A DNA stretch of 64,000 nucleotides from Closterium sp. NIES-65 (lineage: Eukaryota > Streptophyta > Zygnematophyceae > Desmidiales > Closteriaceae): positions 2,108,001 through 2,172,000 of the forward strand of contig CANXME010002517.1 in assembly GCA_948144175.1 (NCBI GenBank), read 5' to 3'. Numbering within the stretch: the stretch's first letter is position 1; every line of letters starts with the position of its first letter. A program made the position numbers and the translations under genes. This document shows, one piece after another, positions 1-18,700 of this stretch. A model generated the notes under the pieces. It was given only the letters and a program-made list of their open reading frames with translations. It had not been told where the DNA came from and ran no database searches.

Positions 1-7582
<7,582 letters not shown>

Positions 7583-8845
7583 CGTGGAGCGTGAAGATTA
7601 GAGTGACGTAAGTGACGTGGTTTTTGTGGCTGGATTAGGGACAACGGGACAAGGGATCACGAGTCCATTTGAGTTTATGCCGTCCGGCACTAGATTCGAC
7701 GTGGTTAGGTGATAAATGCCCTCGTTTAGGAACTAGGTCCGGTGGTACGTAGATTGGATTACAACGTAACTTCAACCACGGAGCAATGGCTGCGGAACGT
7801 TGTCAACCCATTCCGAGCGGGCCGCGCAATTAGCAGCTTATAGCAGAAACGATCGGCGGTGTGACAGCCCTAGCTTCGGAAACGCGGTCTGAAAGAGTAG
7901 GCCAGACCAATCTAGAGGGCAGGATACAAAAACCGCGGCACTAAACGAACGGCAAGAGAAGAGCGGCAAGATACAAAACGAACTACCGTTAGAGGAGAGC
8001 GTTGCAGCGACTGCCAAAGATCGGAAACCAACGACAAAAATCTCCTAAGAACTGTACTGTAATCTAGGAACCAGTAGCACTAGCGACGGGCTACGACTGG
8101 GATCCACCAAAAATGGCGGGCTGGGGCGGGGAGGGGAGAAAGTTGGGGAGGAGGCTCTGATGCTTTCGCGACGTCCGGTTACCGCATGGAAAATGCGTCG
8201 TCTCGCTCTAGCGAAATCCAGTTCCGAAATCTCATCTCAAGGTGAACGGCTGTGAGGTGCCAGAGTTTTGGCGGGAAAATACCACGTGGGTACCGCTTTG
8301 TGACAGAAGCGAGTGCGTCAGTAAGACATCACAAAAACATTTCAACAGAAAAGCGACACGTAGGCGTGCTTCCAGTATGTTCATATAGAAATTCACACAA
8401 ACCAACATGCAATTAGTCTTTCCGAACAAAATGACGGACCAGCTTTTGTCGAGGTTTATGAGCCTAGGGCGTGGAACTCGGGTCAGGCTCGAACTTGATC
8501 TGAAACCCACAACACTACCATGTGTGTCGAGAAAATACTCTTTGCCTGTGACGATGTCCGCAGTAGCATCCAGCTGTGTTTTCTGTCAAGGTACACTTCA
8601 CGGTACACGCCCTTCACGAAACTGAGGTCAACTGCGCAATAGTTGTGTTTTCCCCGTGATCATGCTTCGGCAGCATTACTAATAGAAGGCATTGTGATCG
8701 ATTTAGCATTCTACGTCAGGTCGAGCCTGAAACAATCTGAGGTCCCTGGGTCGGATCGGATCGGTACCCGGCCAGTTGATAACCACGAATCGGGTCTCGC
8801 ATTGCATTGAAAGACTTGTTTTTCGTCTGCTGGTTCTGGGTCGCA
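7583..8845. promoter_or_regulatory. Shared upstream region of divergent LAZ1-like and GPP-like genes
   Basis: The 1263 bp between two start codons facing away from each other must hold both promoters and 5' UTRs. I see no clear TATA box or long ORF. Unlike the introns on either side it has no minisatellites, so it looks like ordinary unique sequence. Confidence 0.6.
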
Positions 8846-11800
8846 ATGGTGGAGCAAGCGACGGTTGCCCGTCGCATCACGCACGTCATTTTCGACATGG
8901 ACGGCCTCATTCTCGGTGCGTTGAATCGTGTTGGTGTGTTGACGCGTAGCAGCGGATCATAACGGTTCCCAACGGCTCATACAGGCTCATACCATGAGCC
9001 TCGAGTCGCATCACACACGTCATCTTCCATATGGACGGCCTCATTCTCGGTGCGTTAAAGCCCAGCCCGTAACGGCTCATAGCATGGGCCTCGAGGCAGC
9101 TTACAACGGGGTTACATGGACTCCTCTTTCTCGGCTCTGAGGAATCCTGTCCCCTGGCCCCACAATCTCGTCTTCCAGACACGGAGGGTCTGTTGACTTT
9201 TGAGTCGACTGAAAAGTCAACTCATTTTGAGTCGACTCAAAAGTCAACTCGGCTCTGAGGATTCCTGTCCCCTGTCCCCACAATCTCGTCTTCCAGACAC
9301 CGAGGGTTTGTACGCGGCATCCCAGCAGCGCAATTGCCCTTCTTGTCCCCCCTCTCCCCCCATCACTCCCCTTCTCCCCCACCACCCCCTCCCCTCTTCC
9401 GCCAGACACCGAGGGTCTGTACACGGTGGCTCAGCAGCGCATTCTGTCGCGATTCAACCGCGAGTTCACGTGGGCGCTCAAGGTCAAGATGATGGGCAAG
9501 ACGGCCGCAGAGGCGCCTCCTATCCCCCCTTGATCCAACCACGCTGCCAAACTCGCTCTCCTCTACTCCCCCTTGGCCCCCCTCTCCCCCCTCTCCCCCT
9601 GCCCCACTGCCCCCCTGCCCCCTTCCCCTTCTCCCTGTCCCCCTGTCTCCCTGTCCCCCTATCTCTTCCGCCAGACACCGAGGGTCTGTACACGGTGGCT
9701 CAGCAGCGCATTCTGTCGCGATTCAAGCGCGAGTTCACGTGGGCGCTCAAGGTCAAGATGATGGGCAAGAAGGCCGCAGAGGCAGCAAAGGTGGTGATAG
9801 AGGAGCTGGGGCTGCAGGGGGAGATTAGCGCGGAGGAGTTTCTAAAGGAGAGAGAGGCGCTGCTGAGGGAGGAGTTCCCACACTGCAAGCTATTACCAGG
9901 TGCGGAGAGTGGTTGAGAGTGGTTGAGAGCGGCTGAGCGGATTTGGAGCGGTTGAGAGTGGCAGAGGCGGCACAGGTGGTGATAGAGGAGCTGGGGTTGC
10001 AGGGGGAGATGAGCGCGGAGGAGTTTCTGAGGGAGAGAGAGAATCTTCTGAGGGAGGAGTTCCCCCACTGCAAGTTGTTACCAGGTAAGGGAGTACGGTT
10101 TAAAGCGGTTTGCAGCGGTTGAGAGCAGTTAGGTGGCGTGTGGTGATACAGGAGCTGGGGCTGTAGGGGGAGATTAGCGCGGAGGAGTTTCTGAGGGAGA
10201 GGGAGAATCTATTGAGGGAGGAGTTCCCCCACTGCAAGCTGCTGCCAGGTAGGCAGTGCGGTTGAGAGTGGTTGAGCCCGGTTGCGTGCGGTGGAGACCG
10301 GTTGAAAGTGATGGAGGCAGCGCAGGTGGTGATAGAGGAGCTGGGGCTGCAGGAGGGGGTGAGCGCAGAGGAGTTTCTGAGGGAGAGGGAGACGCTGCTG
10401 AGGGAAGAGTTTCCCCACTGCAAGCTGCTTCCAGGTAGGGGGAAGCGGTTGAGAGCAGTCAAAAGTGGTTGAGAGTGGTGAACGTGACAGAGGCGGCTCA
10501 CGAGGTGATTGACAAGCAGGGTCTGCATGGGGAGATGAGTCGTTGCCATACCTTGTCCTTACCTCGTCTTAGAGTCTCAGCGTATCACCCCTTCCCTCCC
10601 AATCCTGTTGCTTCCCTCAACTTCCTTAACCCGCTCTTATCTCTTCCTCAATTCTCCCTCATCTCATCCCCCCCATCTCGCAATTAGGAGCGGAACGCTT
10701 GATTTGGCATCCGGTATCAACATTCCCATGGCCATCAAACCCCATCCCACAACATTCCCATGGCCATCAAACCCCATCCCACAACATTCCCATGGCCATC
10801 AAACCCCATCCCACAACATTCCCATGGCCATCAAACCCCATCCCACAACATTCCCATGGCCATCAAACCCCATCCCACAACATTCCCATGGCCATCAAAC
10901 CCCATCCCACAACATTCCCATGGCCATCAAACCCCATCCCACAACATTCCCATGGCCATCAAACCCCATCACACAACATTCCCATGGCCATCAAACCCCA
11001 TCCCACAACATTCCCATGGCCATCAAACCCCATCCCACAACATTCCCATGGCCATCAAACCCCATCCCACAACATTCCCATGGCCATCAAACCCCATCCC
11101 ACAACATTCCCATGGCCATCAAACCCCATCCCACAACATTCCCATGGCCATCAAACCCCATCCCACAACATTCCCATGGCCATCAAACCCCATCCCACAA
11201 CATTCCCATGGCCATCAAACCCCATCCCCCAACATTTCAAACCCCAATCTCCCAACCCCCCTCTCCGTCGTCTCTGCCTGTTCTCAGGAGCGGAGCGCTT
11301 GATTTGGCATCTACACGCGCACAACATTCCCATGGCCATTGGCACTGGGTGAGTGAGTGAGTGAGTGATTGAGTGAGTGAGTGAGTGAGTGAGTGAGTGA
11401 GGTGAGTGAGTGAGTGAGTGAGGTGAGTGAGTGAGTGGGTGGGTGAGTAAGTCGTCTCATAAGACCTACTTCGGCCTCTAGAAATGTAACCACCACACCA
11501 CACAGCCCTGCTCGCCCTCATGCGCCACTGTGTTGTCTGAGACCACCCTCAGGTCGTCCTCGTCTCACGAGGTGACTCTTGAGTCGACTCAAAAGTCACC
11601 TAGTCTGCTCGCCCTCATGCGCCACTGTGTTGTCTGAGACTACCCTCAGGAAGGTTGTCCTCGTCTTACTTTTCCCCTTATCTCCCCCCTCCTCTTCCCT
11701 CTTGCCGCTGTCCACACCCACCACCAGCTCCCACAAGATCTATTCGGCCTCAAGGCAACCAACCATGGAGAGCTGTTTTCCCTCATGCACCACTGTGTGC

Positions 11801-12296
11801 TTGCTGGGGGGTGATTCCGAGGTTGTGCGCGTGTGTCTCTTCTCCCCCTCTTTCCCACCACTCTCCCACCATCAGCTCCCTCAAGATCTATTCGCCCTCG
11901 AGACGACCAACCGTGGAGAGCTATTTTTCCTCCTGCACGACTGTGTGCTTGCTGGGGGATGATCCCGAGGTTGTGCGCGTGTGTCTCTTCTCCCCCTCTT
12001 TCCCACCACTCTCCCAATCACCAGCTCCCCCAAGATCGATTCGGCCTCAAGACGACCAACCGTGGAGAGCTATTCTCCCTCATGCGCCACTGTATGCTCG
12101 GTGACGATCCCGGGATTGTCCGCGTGTCAAACCCCCCTCTCCCCTACCACCAGCTCCCACAAGATCCACTTTGGACTCAAGACGGCCAACCACACGGCCC
12201 TCTTCTCTCTCATGCGTCACTCTGTGCTCGGGGATGATCCCGAGGTTCCCAAATGTCTCTTCTCCCCCTCGTTCCCGCCCCTCCCCCTCCTGCTCC

Positions 12297-12329
<33 letters not shown>

Positions 12330-13565
12330 TGCTGCCACGCACCACCAGCTCTCACAAGATTCACTTTGGGCTGAAAACATTCAACCACACAGCTCTCTTC
12401 TCTCTCATGCGGCACTCTGTGCTCGGGGATGATCCCGAGGTGCTCTCCGTGTCTCCCTCCCCTCCTTACTTTGTAACCTCCTGCCACTGTCACCTCCCTA
12501 TCACCAGCTCCCACAAGATCCACTTTGGACTCAAGACGGCCAACCACACGGCCCTCTTCTCTCTCATGCGTCACTCTGTGCTCGGAGATGATCCCGAGGT
12601 TGTCAATGGCAAGCCCGCTCCGGACGTCTTCAGAGTGGCAGCTGCAAGATTCGATGTGAGTACTTCCGCTGTGATCGAGAGTGAAAAATAACAAAACAAA
12701 ACAAATCAATACAAACAAACAAACAAACGAAGGTATGTTCTATTTTTGTTAAAATTATAATAATATAGTGGTTCTGCATATCTGGAGAGTGGTTGAGTCA
12801 CGATAAAGTCTCTGATGCAGGTGCACAGTCTGGCTGGCCTGCTCTGCAATGTCTCGAAACTGCACGTGCATTTCCGGAGGGTGAATGATCACAAACTGAA
12901 AATCTCCAATGCAAAACCACAATCTGTCCGGTCGGATGCCTCTCATGAAGTCCACATTTGACCTCAAAGATAGTGTCTAACCACTCGGATTGGAGAACAT
13001 TATGTCTCCAAGTTCCTTCCTCTTCTCAAACGCTCCTTAGCTCCCTCCCTCCCTCGCACCCATACTCCCTCACAGTCGCCAGACAATGTCGCGGTGTTTG
13101 AAGATGCTCCAATGGTGCTGCTGCTGCTGACTAACCCTTTCTACCCCTCTCTATCCCTGTCTAAACTGTCTACCGCACTGTGTTCTTCCATTAGCCCCCA
13201 CCGTCACCAGACAACGTGCTTGTATTTGAGGATGCTCCACTGGGCGTTGATGCTGCCAGGAATGCTGGAATGTGAGTGTACCTGAACCTGTACCCAGTAT
13301 CACGTACTGTACACTGTATATGCATGTTTTTTACCCTTATGTTTTTACAACTGTCTGAAATGAAAAAAAAACGATTCCTGCTTGTTTTTTTTCCTCCTCA
13401 CTTCGTTCTTTTTCTCCTGTTTATAGGTGGGTGGTGATGGTGCCAGATCCAAATGTCGATGCTGCTCTCTGCACTAACGCTTCACTCGTTCTTCCATCAT
13501 TGTTGAACTTCGATCCTGTCCCATGGGGCTTGCCTCCATTTCCAGCAGAAGTGTCTGAAACCTAA
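8846..13565 (+). CDS. GPP/HDHD1-type HAD phosphatase (glycerol-3-phosphatase-like), complete
   Basis: Six exons join in phase to 239 codons: 8846-8915, 9675-9899, 11288-11348, 12508-12655, 13195-13271 and 13427-13565 (TAA). The order and length match plant GPP/GS1 phosphatases. Motif I is FDMDG with nucleophile Asp17 and Asp19; motif II lies in AIGTG; motif III is Lys154 in NGKPAPD; motif IV is Asp181 in VFEDAPLGVDAARNAG. The DTEGLYT cap start and MRHSVLGDDPEV are also family features. It should be a soluble, Mg-dependent sugar- or polyol-phosphate phosphatase; glycerol-3-phosphate is likely but not shown. There is no clear transit peptide. Close relatives act on pseudouridine-5'-phosphate or FMN, so the substrate is open. 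Exons 1-5 have decayed neighbours; the listed set is the only one I found that keeps motif I, phase and splice sites. Confidence 0.88.
8996..9065 (+). repeat. Echo of GPP exon 1 with the nucleophile lost
   Basis: A copy of the motif I segment and its donor lies about 130 bp downstream of exon 1. It reads IFHMDGLIL, with His in place of the catalytic Asp, so use of this copy would give an inactive enzyme. Confidence 0.85.
9130..9530 (+). repeat. Three echoes of the start of GPP exon 2
   Basis: Copies of the acceptor and DTEGLYT start lie near 9133-9191, 9251-9330 and 9404-9525. The third extends to MMGKTAAEA before it ends. The full exon is 9675-9899. C-rich tracts separate the copies. Confidence 0.85.
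9133..9310. repeat. Direct repeat - GTCGAC palindrome (1.5 copies) - direct repeat
   Basis: A segment of about 60 bp at 9133-9191 recurs at 9251-9310. The spacer holds a 30-bp palindrome (9192-9221, one mismatched pair, half GTTGACTTTTGAGTC). It is followed by an 18-bp perfect core of the same type at 9225-9242. Confidence 0.92.
9953..10545 (+). repeat. Four echoes of the 3' half of GPP exon 2
   Basis: Copies encoding VVIEELGLQ(G/E), SAEEFL and REEFPHCKLLPG plus a donor lie near 9957-10083, 10137-10250, 10312-10437 and, truncated, 10485-10540. They lie in intron 2, spaced by GGTTGAGAG-type repeats. Confidence 0.85.
10687..11240 (+). repeat. 32-bp minisatellite seeded from GPP exon 3
   Basis: An exon 3 copy begins at 10687 (GAERLIWH) and within about 40 bp becomes about 15-16 copies of a 32-bp unit containing aacattcccatggccat. 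That piece is the HNIPMAI segment of the real exon 3 (11288-11348). The long ORFs across the array are repeat artefacts. Confidence 0.92.
11349..11450. repeat. (GAGT)n microsatellite at the GPP exon 3 donor
   Basis: The GTGAGT of the exon 3 donor (GT at 11349-11350) continues directly into about 100 bp of GAGT repeats. The splice site is the first unit of the array. Confidence 0.9.
11496..12445 (+). repeat. Six echoes of GPP exon 4
   Basis: Copies of the SSHKIHFGLKTANHTALFSL and MRHSVLGDDPEV segment, several with acceptor CAG, lie near 11500-11660, 11730-11825, 11877-11970, 12023-12120, 12147-12250 and 12345-12445. Only the last copy (12508-12655) continues into the motif III region. A CTG tract lies at about 12295-12335. 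Confidence 0.87.
11508..11650. repeat. Direct repeat - GTCGAC palindrome - direct repeat
   Basis: A 46-bp segment at 11508-11553 recurs at 11605-11650 with one mismatch. The spacer holds a 32-bp palindrome at 11570-11601 with one mismatched pair; its right half reads GACTCAAAAGTCACCT. Confidence 0.93.
13072..13140 (+). repeat. Echo of GPP exon 5
   Basis: A partial copy reads SPDNVAVFEDAP, then changes to a Leu run encoded by CTG repeats. The intact motif IV exon is 13195-13271. Confidence 0.8.
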
Positions 13566-14365
13566 GAAATAAATAACATTATATGTTGTAGACGTTTTCT
13601 TATATTGCAAGTATTTTCCTCAGTCCACTTATGCTTTAAATGCGCCCATTTGTCCGGCTTCGGGTATTTAGAAGGAACCAAATGCGGTTGTGGTAATACC
13701 GTAGCTATACTGATCACCTTCTTAAAACTGATGCAAAATAGTGAACCCAAACCCAACTTGAAAGGGCGCAGGGACGAGTTTGCCAGGCGAAACAAAGTTT
13801 AGACGGACTGAGAAGTTTGTACCGTTTCAAACGCTGCGGACGTGCAAATCGAACACCTTTGATTGGTTCCCGCCAAAATTGAGACATTTTCCTGATCTGT
13901 GACGTCGCACTTCTCATTGCTAAGCTTGCACGACAATTGCACAGGCGATCGTTTCAGTCTGTCCAAGCGATTTGGGCCCAACTGATGTTTCAAGTTGGGA
14001 TGGGGTGAACTACTACCAATTTTGCGTCGGAAGTTCTAAGTAGCTAGGCTAGGCATAGGCTATGTCTCAACTTAGGCCCTCGTTATCTACACATGTATTA
14101 ATCAGAATGTCCGTCGTGTTGTCAGAACTTATATTTGTAACTGCCTGTAGCTGTAGTTAGTGTAGTTATTATAAACTTAGTTCGGTGGTGCACCTTCTTT
14201 GTTTCCTATGCTATATGTTCCTTGAAAACTATAGTGAAATCATTCTTCCCAATTCTCTCGATCCTCACCTTTGGCACAAAACTACCCGATATCCTAGTTG
14301 GGCCTAGGCTCCTAAGCCTAGGCCCTAGTAAAACTTAGTTCATTCTCGCTCATCTCGATATGCTA
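13566..14365. other. Intergenic region downstream of the GPP-like gene
   Basis: AT-richer sequence with no convincing gene. The final part (about 14100-14365) ends just before tgctatcagagc (14367-14378). That is one base from the TGGTATCAGAGC primer-binding site used by the copia elements here, so an old LTR may end here. I could not find a matching second LTR. Confidence 0.35.
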
Positions 14366-14399
14366 TCAGAGCAAGTTACGTCCTGGCCTGTGCGCCCGC

Positions 14400-15334
14400 C
14401 TCATGCTTCCGCTGCTACGTTTTTCCGGTCGCGCGCCTAGGGCGCGTGGCGATTTTCTCTTGTCCCGCCCCCGGTTGGCGTGTGACTCTTTCTCTGCCCG
14501 TCGCGCGCCCCGTGGCACGCGACGGTGCCCTAAACCTGCCCGTCGTGCGCCCCGTGGCACGCGACGGTGCCTTGCTCGTCGTGCGCCCCGAGGCACACGA
14601 CCGGGCCCTAAACTTAAACTTACCCGTCGTGCGCCCCGTGGCACGCGACGGGCCTCTCCGCACCTGCTATCCCTACAGCCGCCCCTGACCTATCTGCGCC
14701 GACACAATTTAGCCGCTCTGCGGCTTTCTTCCCGCCCACCCCCTCCCCCTTTGTCTCCCTGCAGCCGTGGGGAGGAGGGTATGGGGGTGGCGGGTGTTGG
14801 AGTGTTGGGTCTTCTCCTTCCCTTCCCCTCCTCCTCCTTTCGTTCCCACTGCTGCAGCTGCCGCTGGGGGGGAGGGTGTGAGGGTGTGGGGGAGCAGGGG
14901 GAGTGGCACCGGGGTGGCGGGTGTGAGGCAACCAGCAGCCGTCCCTCCACCTCTCCTCTCTTCCGAAAGCTATGAGTGTAAGCTTTTCAGTCTGTCCCTT
15001 TGCGCCCGCGTTTTTCCGTCCCGTCGCCCACACGATCTCCTCTCACCTCCCTTACCCACGCGATTGTCGCCGCCCTTCTGTGGCTCGTCCCGCTACCTTC
15101 TCATCGCCCATCCCATCGTCCATCCCGTCGCCCATACCATCGCCCATCTCGTCGCCCATCCCGTCGCCCATCCCGTCGTCAATCCCGTCGCCCTTCCCGT
15201 CGCCCATCCCGTCGCCCCTCCCTCCGCCCTTCCTATCTCCCCTCGCCTATCCTCTCCCCCGTCGCCCTTTCTCTCCCTCGTCGCCCTTTCTCTCACTCGT
15301 CGCCCTTTCTCTCTCCCGTCGCCCTTTCTCTGTC
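14400..15334. repeat. GC-rich tandem repeats left of element A1
   Basis: About 14490-14660 holds four copies of a unit of about 27-60 bp built on cgtgcgccccgtggcacgcg. About 15110-15334 is a (cgtcgccc)-type repeat that resumes at 21470 on the other side of A1. The layout resembles the repeat-rich leaders of B elements, so this may be a retroelement remnant. Confidence 0.6.
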
Positions 15335-15339
15335 ACGTC

Positions 15340-15785
15340 TGTTGGGCTGAAAAAGCCCTTAGGATCTTTGCAGAGGTGAATTCTGGGTAGAGTTGATGTA
15401 GTAGCGGAAGCGTCTTAATAAAGAGTTTGTGAACCACCTTGCGCTAGTATGTGAGGGCAAAGTGAATTGATTAAAGCAAAGAGATACAAGATTATATATG
15501 AATACAGAGAATATGAAGAGACACAGTTATAACTACTTTACTGTTGCTGTTGCGGTTCGATACAGTGACGACTCGGGCAACTGCTCTGTAAAGAGTCAGT
15601 TGTGTGTCCTTGCTGTCGCGCTGCATTTGTCAGGTCAAAGGTCGCTGACCTTTGACTTTCGAGTAACCTCCAGCGGTTACTTCAACCTCCGAGGGTTGAC
15701 TTGCTGGTGCCTTGATATGCTCTGCTTCGCTTGTGCCTTTCTGTTTCGACACGACAGAGGCGCTTAGGAACTATTGTTTCCAACA
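15340..15785 (-). repeat. A1 3' LTR
   Basis: 446 bp with TG...CA ends. It is the 3' LTR because the element reads leftward. The pol stop codon (15764-15766) lies inside it. Confidence 0.95.
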
Positions 15786-18700
15786 CTCCCCTTCGCTTCT
15801 GGAGTGTCGCTGACGTGGCTCTGTCCAGTCAGCAGCATCCAATATTCGAACTTCTGCTTTCCGAGCTTCTTGGTCAGGTAATCAGCTGCCATCTCGGACG
15901 TAGGGCAGTATGACAGTTCAAGCCTTCCTTTCTCGATCTCGTCCTTCACGAAGAAGTATCGTAGGGCGATGTGTTTCGTCTTGTTCGCGAAGCCGTTCTT
16001 TTTGGCAATGCGAATTGCCGACTGGTTGTCGCAGAACAGGCTGAAGTTGTGTAACTCGGCTAACTTCGCTTCTTCCAGCAGCTCGCGAAGATAGAGTCCT
16101 TCCTTGGTGGCTGAGCAGAGTGCAATATATTCTGCTTCAGCTGACGAGAGAGCAATTAGTTCTTGTTTGCTCGATTGCCAGGAGATAGGCCCGATAGGCT
16201 CGAGACGGTAGATGTAGCCGGTGCGTGATCGCCTGTTGTCGGAGTCGCATGCGTGGTCTGCGTCGACGTAGCCGATTAGCTTAGGCGTTGTAGTTGCGTT
16301 CTTATGATAAGTCAGTCCGACCGTCGGGGTACTAACAAGGTAGTGAAGAGCGCGGTCGAGCTCCGCCAGATGTTCCGCTTCAGGCCTCTTGAGGTAGGTG
16401 GCGAGCTGGCTTGCAGAGTAGGATAGATATGGGCGGCAGGTGACAGCTGCGAAGAGAAGGCAGCCCAGCTTTCTCTGGTAGTCGCGGATGCCGGCGGGCT
16501 TGAGTAGAGCGGAGCCTTCCTTGTTGTTTACTGTCGTGTAGCGGTACGGTGGAGAGATAGCTCTTGGTGTGAGTGCGAAATGCTTGGCGATGGTGTCGGC
16601 GTATTTCGTGGCGCTGAGGTAGATAGCGTCTTCTTCTTCTCGGATGTTGAGGCCGAGGTACTGTGTGACGGTAGGTGAGACTGTGAGTGTGAGGTCTTGT
16701 TGTAACTCCCCTTCGAACCAGGTTGTAATACCTTCGGTTGAGCCAATGTAGTGTAGGTCGTCTACGTAGACGATTAGCAGGACGTAGTCGGTACCCTTCG
16801 AGAGCCGGTACATGCTCTGGTCGTGCGGTAGTTGCTTGAAGCCGATGCGAATGAGGCGAGCGTGTAGGTATTGTTGCCATAGTCGCGGGGCTTGCTTGAT
16901 GCCGTAGAGTGACTTGAGTAGTTGAGAGGCGTATTTCGAGTCCGTGCTGGAGCCGTGTGGTAGCTCGACGAAGATCTCGGCGTCGACGGGTGCGTAGAGG
17001 AATGCATTGGCGACGTTGATTTGCCTTAGCTTCTTCTTCTTCATGGCGGCGATCGCGAGAAGGATGCGTAGCGAGGTGTGTCGGCTGACTGGAGCGAATG
17101 TTTCGGTGTAGTCGCGGCCGTGCTCTTGGTCGAAGCCACGAACGACCCAGCGTGCTTTGAATTTGTCGATGGTGCCATCGGCCTTTGTCTTCACACGGAA
17201 GACCCATTTTCCGGTGAGTACTGTCTTGTTCCGTGCCACACCGATAGGAACCACCTTCCACGTGTTGCGTTCCTCCAGTGCCTTTAGCTCCTTGTCCATG
17301 GCTTCGCGCCATTTTTCTTTATGTTCCCCCCCCAGAGCGTGCTGAACCGTCGCAGGCTCTTTAGGAGCGACGGAGCCGTGGACTGCGGTGACGAGCCCGA
17401 GGATCTGCAGTCCACTCTGTGAGTAGCGGGGAAGATTTACATCCTCGGGATAAGCTGCTTCGTCTCCCGAATCTGGATCAGGTATGAAATTTGGTCCTAC
17501 CCGTTCTACTTCGTTGGTGTTAACTGTCGCAGGTGTTACGTAACCGTTGTCGGCGAAGTGGTAGAAGGTTTCGGCGTTGGCACTTTCGCGAGGGTTGTCT
17601 TCGTCCATGGGAACGTCGACGGAGCAGAACGGAAGAGGTCCGGCTTCTTCTGATGCGTTGTCCACATTCTGCTCGTCCCAGTCTGCTTCGTCCGCTGCTG
17701 AGGCAAAGGCTCGGTCACCACGAAGGCCACCTGTGGGGTCTTTGTCTTCTTGCAAGTTGGCAAGGTACGTCTGGAGCGTGAGTTGTTCATAAAAAATTAC
17801 GTCACGTGCTGCTACTGTTCCCTTTGAGTGGACGTCGAAGATTTTCCACGCGTTGTAGTTCTTTTCGATGCCCAGGTGTAGTCCCCACTGTGCTCGTTGA
17901 GAAAATCGGCCCGCTCGTGCTGCAGGGGGTCGGTACTGTACCATGCACCCAAAAACTCGTAACATTTTTGTGTTGCCCTGTTTCCCTGTCCATAGCAGAT
18001 GCGGTGATGCGTTGTTCGGAAGCGATGACGACGACAGCAAATTGTGCAGCATGACAGCGTGGTCCATTGCTGCAGGCCATTGGTGGTTGGGTAGCCACAT
18101 GCCACGCAGCCGTTTGCGCATGGTGATCTGCAGGGTCCTGTTCATTCTCTCTGCTACTCGTTGCTGCTGATGGACGTAGGGAAGGGAGATGAGCTGCTTG
18201 ATTCCCCTTTCCGCCAGGTACTGCTTGAACCGCTGAGAGGTGTATTCTCCTCCTCCGTCTGACTGGAAGCTTTTCAGTTGTACGCCCGACTCTCTCTCTG
18301 CTACTGGTAGCAAGGCAACGAAGGCTGCGAATGCCATGTCGCGGCTGGGTAGGTTTAGGTGCCAGACATAACGGGTGGCGGTGTCGATGAAGGTGATCGT
18401 GTAGTTGTATGTGACTTGTCCCGGTTCCCGATTGAACAGGATATCGCTATACACCTTCTCGAGTGGTGCGTACGCGGGAGCGCTTGGGTTGTGATGTGAC
18501 GCGAATGGTCGATGCGGTAAGTCGCCTTCAGGGCAGGTGAAGCACGTTCCTCGCGCTCGTTGAAGTTCTCGTCCGTCAGTTAGTAGGAGTGAGGCCTTGT
18601 CAAGTACTCTTGCTCTTATTGTATTGTTTAATACCGTGTTGCTTGGGTGTCCCAACCGTGCGTGCCAGGTGCTTTCGTTGGCGCGATGTCCGCGTGATCG

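Noticed and set aside
10608-11360. Plus-strand ORFs with repeated HGHQTPSHNIPMAI
   Set aside because: Products of the 32-bp minisatellite; three frames are open at once.
14100-14378. Complete LTR retrotransposon left of A1
   Set aside because: Only a primer-site-like sequence is visible; I could not find a matching LTR pair or target duplication, so it is kept as a low-confidence note.
16380-17312. Arg/His-rich ORF inside A1 pol
   Set aside because: Shadow frame of the reverse transcriptase coding region.
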